Assembly (NCBI GenBank): GCA_947452355.1
Contig: CANGCU010000047.1
Span: 1-8,163, forward strand
DNA from: Microbacteriaceae bacterium
Lineage (GTDB): Bacteria; Actinomycetota; Actinomycetes; Actinomycetales; Microbacteriaceae
Reading direction: 5' to 3'
DNA length: 8,163 nucleotides
A program made the position numbers and the translations under genes. Below the pieces are notes generated by a model. That model had not been told where the DNA came from, made no database searches, and saw nothing but the letters and a program-made list of their open reading frames with translations. Positions 5,883 to 8,163 of this stretch are shown piece after piece. The stretch's first letter is position 1. Every line of letters begins with the position of its first letter.

Positions 5883-7388
5883 CTAACGCTTCGGCCCGCG
5901 ACGCTCGCGCACGCGCATCGAGATGTTAATTGGAGAACCTTCGAACCCCCACACTTCACGGAGGCGCCGCGTGATGAATCGTCGGTATTGAGGGTCGAGA
6001 AAGCCGGTCGTGAAGAGGACAAACGTCGGGGGACGTGTCGATGCCTGCGTACCAAACAGCACTCGAGGCTGTTTGCCACCCCGAACCGGATGCGGATGAG
6101 CCGCCGCAAGTTCGGCGACGAACGCATTGAACTTGCCCGTTTGGATACGCGTGTCCCACGACTCGAGTGCAAGTTCCAACGCGGGAACCAATTTCTCGAG
6201 GTGGCGTCCCGTCCTGGCGGAAATGTTGACCCGTGGCGCCCAGGACACGTGCGCGAGGTCTTGTTCGATTTCGCGCTCAAGGTACCGTCGACGGTCGTCG
6301 TCGAGAAGGTCCCACTTATTGAACGCCAACACGAGCGCGCGTCCGGATTCGAGCGCCATGTCAATTATTCGGATGTCCTGCTCGCTGATCGGTTCGGTGA
6401 CGTCCAACACAACAACCGCAACCTCGGCCTTTTCCAGAGCGGCGGCGGTTCGGAGCGACGCATAGAAATCAGCACCTTGTGCCATGTGCTGGCGGCGGCG
6501 GATTCCCGCTGTGTCGACAAATCGCCACACCTTCCCGCCCAGTTCAACCTGTTCATCGACGGGATCGCGGGTCGTACCCGCCAGCTCATTGACGACGACG
6601 CGCTCTTCGCCCGCGGTCTTGTTGAGTAGTGACGACTTCCCGACGTTCGGGCGGCCAATGATTGCCACCCGGCGGGGTCCACCGATTTCCGTCTTGGCGA
6701 CAGCACTGATCTCGGGAAGGACCGTGAGCACCTTGTCTAACAGGTCAGCGACGCCCCGGCCGTGTAGGGCCGAAACAGGCCACGGTTCGCCTAAACCAAG
6801 AGACCACAGCGCGGCCGCCTCCGGTTCCTGCCGAGCATCATCGATCTTGTTGCCCACGAGGATCACCGGCTTTTTCGAGGAGCGAAGCATCTTGACGACG
6901 CGCTCGTCCGTCGCGGTCGCACCGACCATCGCGTCGACCACGAACAGCACAGCATCCGCTAGTTCGACCGCGATTTCGGCCTGGGCGGCGACGCTCTTGT
7001 CAATACCGCGTGCATCAGGTTCCCAACCGCCGGTGTCAACGAGCGTGAATTTCCGATCGTTCCACTCCGCCTTGTACGTGACACGGTCTCGGGTCACCCC
7101 GGGGACATCTTCGACAACCGCTTCGCGACGGCCGAGGATTCGATTCACGAGTGCGGACTTCCCGACGTTCGGTCGACCCACGATGGCCAACACAGGCAGA
7201 GCCGGCAGCTCAATTACCTCGTCCGTGTCACCAAGATGGGATTCCAGCAGCGAGATGTCATCGTCGTCAAGGTCATAGTCCGCGAGCCCTTGTCGGAGGG
7301 CATCAGCGCGTTGGGCAGCTTCCGAGTCGGTCAACTCGGACATGCGCTCGACGAGATCACTAATGTCATCGTCGTATTCGTCGCTCAT
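5883..7388 (-). CDS. der: Ribosome-assembly GTPase Der (EngA)
   Basis: An essential double-GTPase that acts in late 50S ribosomal subunit assembly. Both G domains are complete. G domain 1 has GRPNVGKS (71-78), DTGG (118-121) and NKID (180-183). G domain 2 has GRPNVGKS (245-252), DTAG (292-295) and NKWD (357-360). The KH-like C-terminal domain spans about 405-495 and ends in a basic tail, [10 protein letters not shown]. Before G1 there is an acidic, flexible extension of about 62 residues rich in Asp and Glu, which explains the length of 501 compared with about 440-490 for classic Der; such extensions are common in actinobacteria. The ATG overlaps the cmk stop in an ATGA junction, so translation is probably coupled to cmk. 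The stop is nine bases before the Nudix start. Confidence 0.97.
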   Translation of the reverse strand: MSDEYDDDISDLVERMSELTDSEAAQRADALRQGLADYDLDDDDISLLESHLGDTDEVIELPALPVLAIVGRPNVGKSALVNRILGRREAVVEDVPGVTRDRVTYKAEWNDRKFTLVDTGGWEPDARGIDKSVAAQAEIAVELADAVLFVVDAMVGATATDERVVKMLRSSKKPVILVGNKIDDARQEPEAAALWSLGLGEPWPVSALHGRGVADLLDKVLTVLPEISAVAKTEIGGPRRVAIIGRPNVGKSSLLNKTAGEERVVVNELAGTTRDPVDEQVELGGKVWRFVDTAGIRRRQHMAQGADFYASLRTAAALEKAEVAVVVLDVTEPISEQDIRIIDMALESGRALVLAFNKWDLLDDDRRRYLEREIEQDLAHVSWAPRVNISARTGRHLEKLVPALELALESWDTRIQTGKFNAFVAELAAAHPHPVRGGKQPRVLFGTQASTRPPTFVLFTTGFLDPQYRRFITRRLREVWGFEGSPINISMRVRERRGPKR

Positions 7389-8047
7389 GCGTTGCTCCCT
7401 GCTCGCACAATGTCGACAATGGTCGACACGGTGTCCGAAAATGTGATGTCCGACGAATCAACCACCGTCACACCGGGAGCGGCGGTACGGAAATCAACGA
7501 CGTGGGAGTCTTTGGCATCTCGCTCGCGAACCGATGCGGTCGTTTCGGCAAGATCTCGGCTGGCGACATCACCAGCCCTTCTCGCAATTCTAACCTCTTC
7601 CTGTGCGGTCAGAAGAATCCGCACCGGTGCATCCTTGAACACGACCGTGGTCATGTCCCTCCCCTCGGCGACAACACCCGGGAACGACGCATCTGCCACC
7701 AACTGCCGTGCAGACTGTTTCATCCAGTCGCGGACTCTCAAGTTCCGTGCAACGGCGCTGACGGCGAGACTAATTCGAGGGTCGCGGATCCACTCCGTGA
7801 CGTCGACCGTTCCCACGCGGACTTGATTGTTCGATGGATCCAACGAAATCGAATACGGAAACGAGTCGAGAAGACCTACGATTGCGTCCTCGTCTGAAAG
7901 GTCAACACCGAGTTCGAGGGCCCACCAGGTCAAGGCTCGGTACGCCGCACCAGTGTCGAGAAAACCAAAACCTAGTTTCGTCGCCACCGCTCTCGACACA
8001 GATGACTTCCCGCTCCCCGCCGGACCGTCGATCGCGACGATCTTCAC
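7385..8047 (-). CDS. cmk: Cytidylate kinase
   Basis: A 220-residue P-loop kinase that converts CMP and dCMP to their diphosphates with ATP, for RNA, DNA and phospholipid precursors. The N-terminus [15 protein letters not shown] (2-16) contains the P-loop. [16 protein letters not shown] (29-44) is the CMP-side motif. [13 protein letters not shown] (125-137) and RRAGDV...[17 protein letters not shown] (156-180) are the conserved middle and LID-like segments. I chose the GTG at 8047 because it overlaps the upstream stop as GTGA and places KIVAIDG at the N-terminus, as in the family. A TTG at 8071 would add eight residues and has GAGG seven bases upstream, so it remains a possible start. The gene ends in a 4-base ATGA overlap with der. 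Confidence 0.96.
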   Translation of the reverse strand: MKIVAIDGPAGSGKSSVSRAVATKLGFGFLDTGAAYRALTWWALELGVDLSDEDAIVGLLDSFPYSISLDPSNNQVRVGTVDVTEWIRDPRISLAVSAVARNLRVRDWMKQSARQLVADASFPGVVAEGRDMTTVVFKDAPVRILLTAQEEVRIARRAGDVASRDLAETTASVRERDAKDSHVVDFRTAAPGVTVVDSSDITFSDTVSTIVDIVRAGSNA

Positions 8048-8163
8048 GAGCCTTCGCCCGCGATTCTCCAACCCCGCGCCTCGAGGGCGCTCACCAATGA
8101 TTCCTCGACGTCGGGCAGAACCGAGACTTCGGCGAATCCGATCGCTGACCCCGGTGAATGCTC
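8044..8163 (-). CDS. tyrA: Prephenate dehydrogenase, C-terminal end only
   Basis: Only the last 39 codons and the TGA are inside the window. They read EHSPGSAIGFAEVSV and later [13 protein letters not shown], which resembles the end of the C-terminal ACT domain of actinobacterial prephenate dehydrogenase (NAD-dependent prephenate to 4-hydroxyphenylpyruvate, tyrosine synthesis). The tyrA-cmk-der order is a known actinobacterial arrangement, and the TGA overlaps the cmk GTG by four bases. No catalytic residues are visible, so the identity rests on this short match and on gene order. Confidence 0.7.
   Translation of the reverse strand, partial: EHSPGSAIGFAEVSVLPDVEESLVSALEARGWRIAGEGS

Noticed and set aside
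5631..6629. A 332-codon open frame on the plus strand
   Set aside because: It lies antisense to the start-proximal part of the Nudix gene and the 3' half of der, both certain. Its translation has no domain-like pattern, and such frames are common opposite GC-rich genes.
6484..7278. A 264-codon plus-strand frame rich in Ser, Thr and Arg
   Set aside because: It is antisense to der, with low-complexity composition produced by the codon pattern of the real gene.

Overview
The window looks like ordinary housekeeping chromosome from a moderately high-GC actinobacterium, most likely a Microbacteriaceae-type organism. This is inferred from gene content and order (tyrA-cmk-der with 4-base overlaps), the long-form glyceraldehyde-3-phosphate dehydrogenase, the acidic N-terminal extension on Der, and frequent GTG starts. 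No sequence comparison was possible, so the genus is not claimed.

Left part, bases 1-3655: a 3'-truncated GAPDH gene on the minus strand diverges from a DUF305 lipoprotein gene on the plus strand. The 109-base region between them holds two -10-like boxes and a 14-bp palindrome. A DEAD-box RNA helicase follows on the plus strand after a 189-base gap.

Middle, bases 3656-3977: this is a convergent junction. It holds a tRNA-Pro(GGG) gene on the minus strand with an encoded CCA end, and two copies of a long perfect hairpin, probably a bidirectional terminator. Each copy is fused to the last bases of the tRNA, which makes a 45-bp exact direct repeat with a 136-bp period. A third, imperfect hairpin lies between the copies. 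This is the least ordinary structure in the window.

Right part, bases 3978-8163: a minus-strand gene run reads, in transcription order, tyrA (only its 3' end present), cmk, der, a Nudix hydrolase and a class III (HemL-like) aminotransferase. Overlaps of 4 bases (tyrA/cmk and cmk/der), then gaps of 9 and 36 bases, suggest one operon. Cmk supplies CDP and dCDP, Der supports 50S ribosome assembly, and TyrA belongs to tyrosine synthesis. The substrates of the Nudix enzyme and the aminotransferase are unknown.

I found no CRISPR array, transposase, integrase, toxin-antitoxin pair or defence gene. I do not see a convincing new biological system. The duplicated tRNA 3' end with its terminator is the main item for follow-up.
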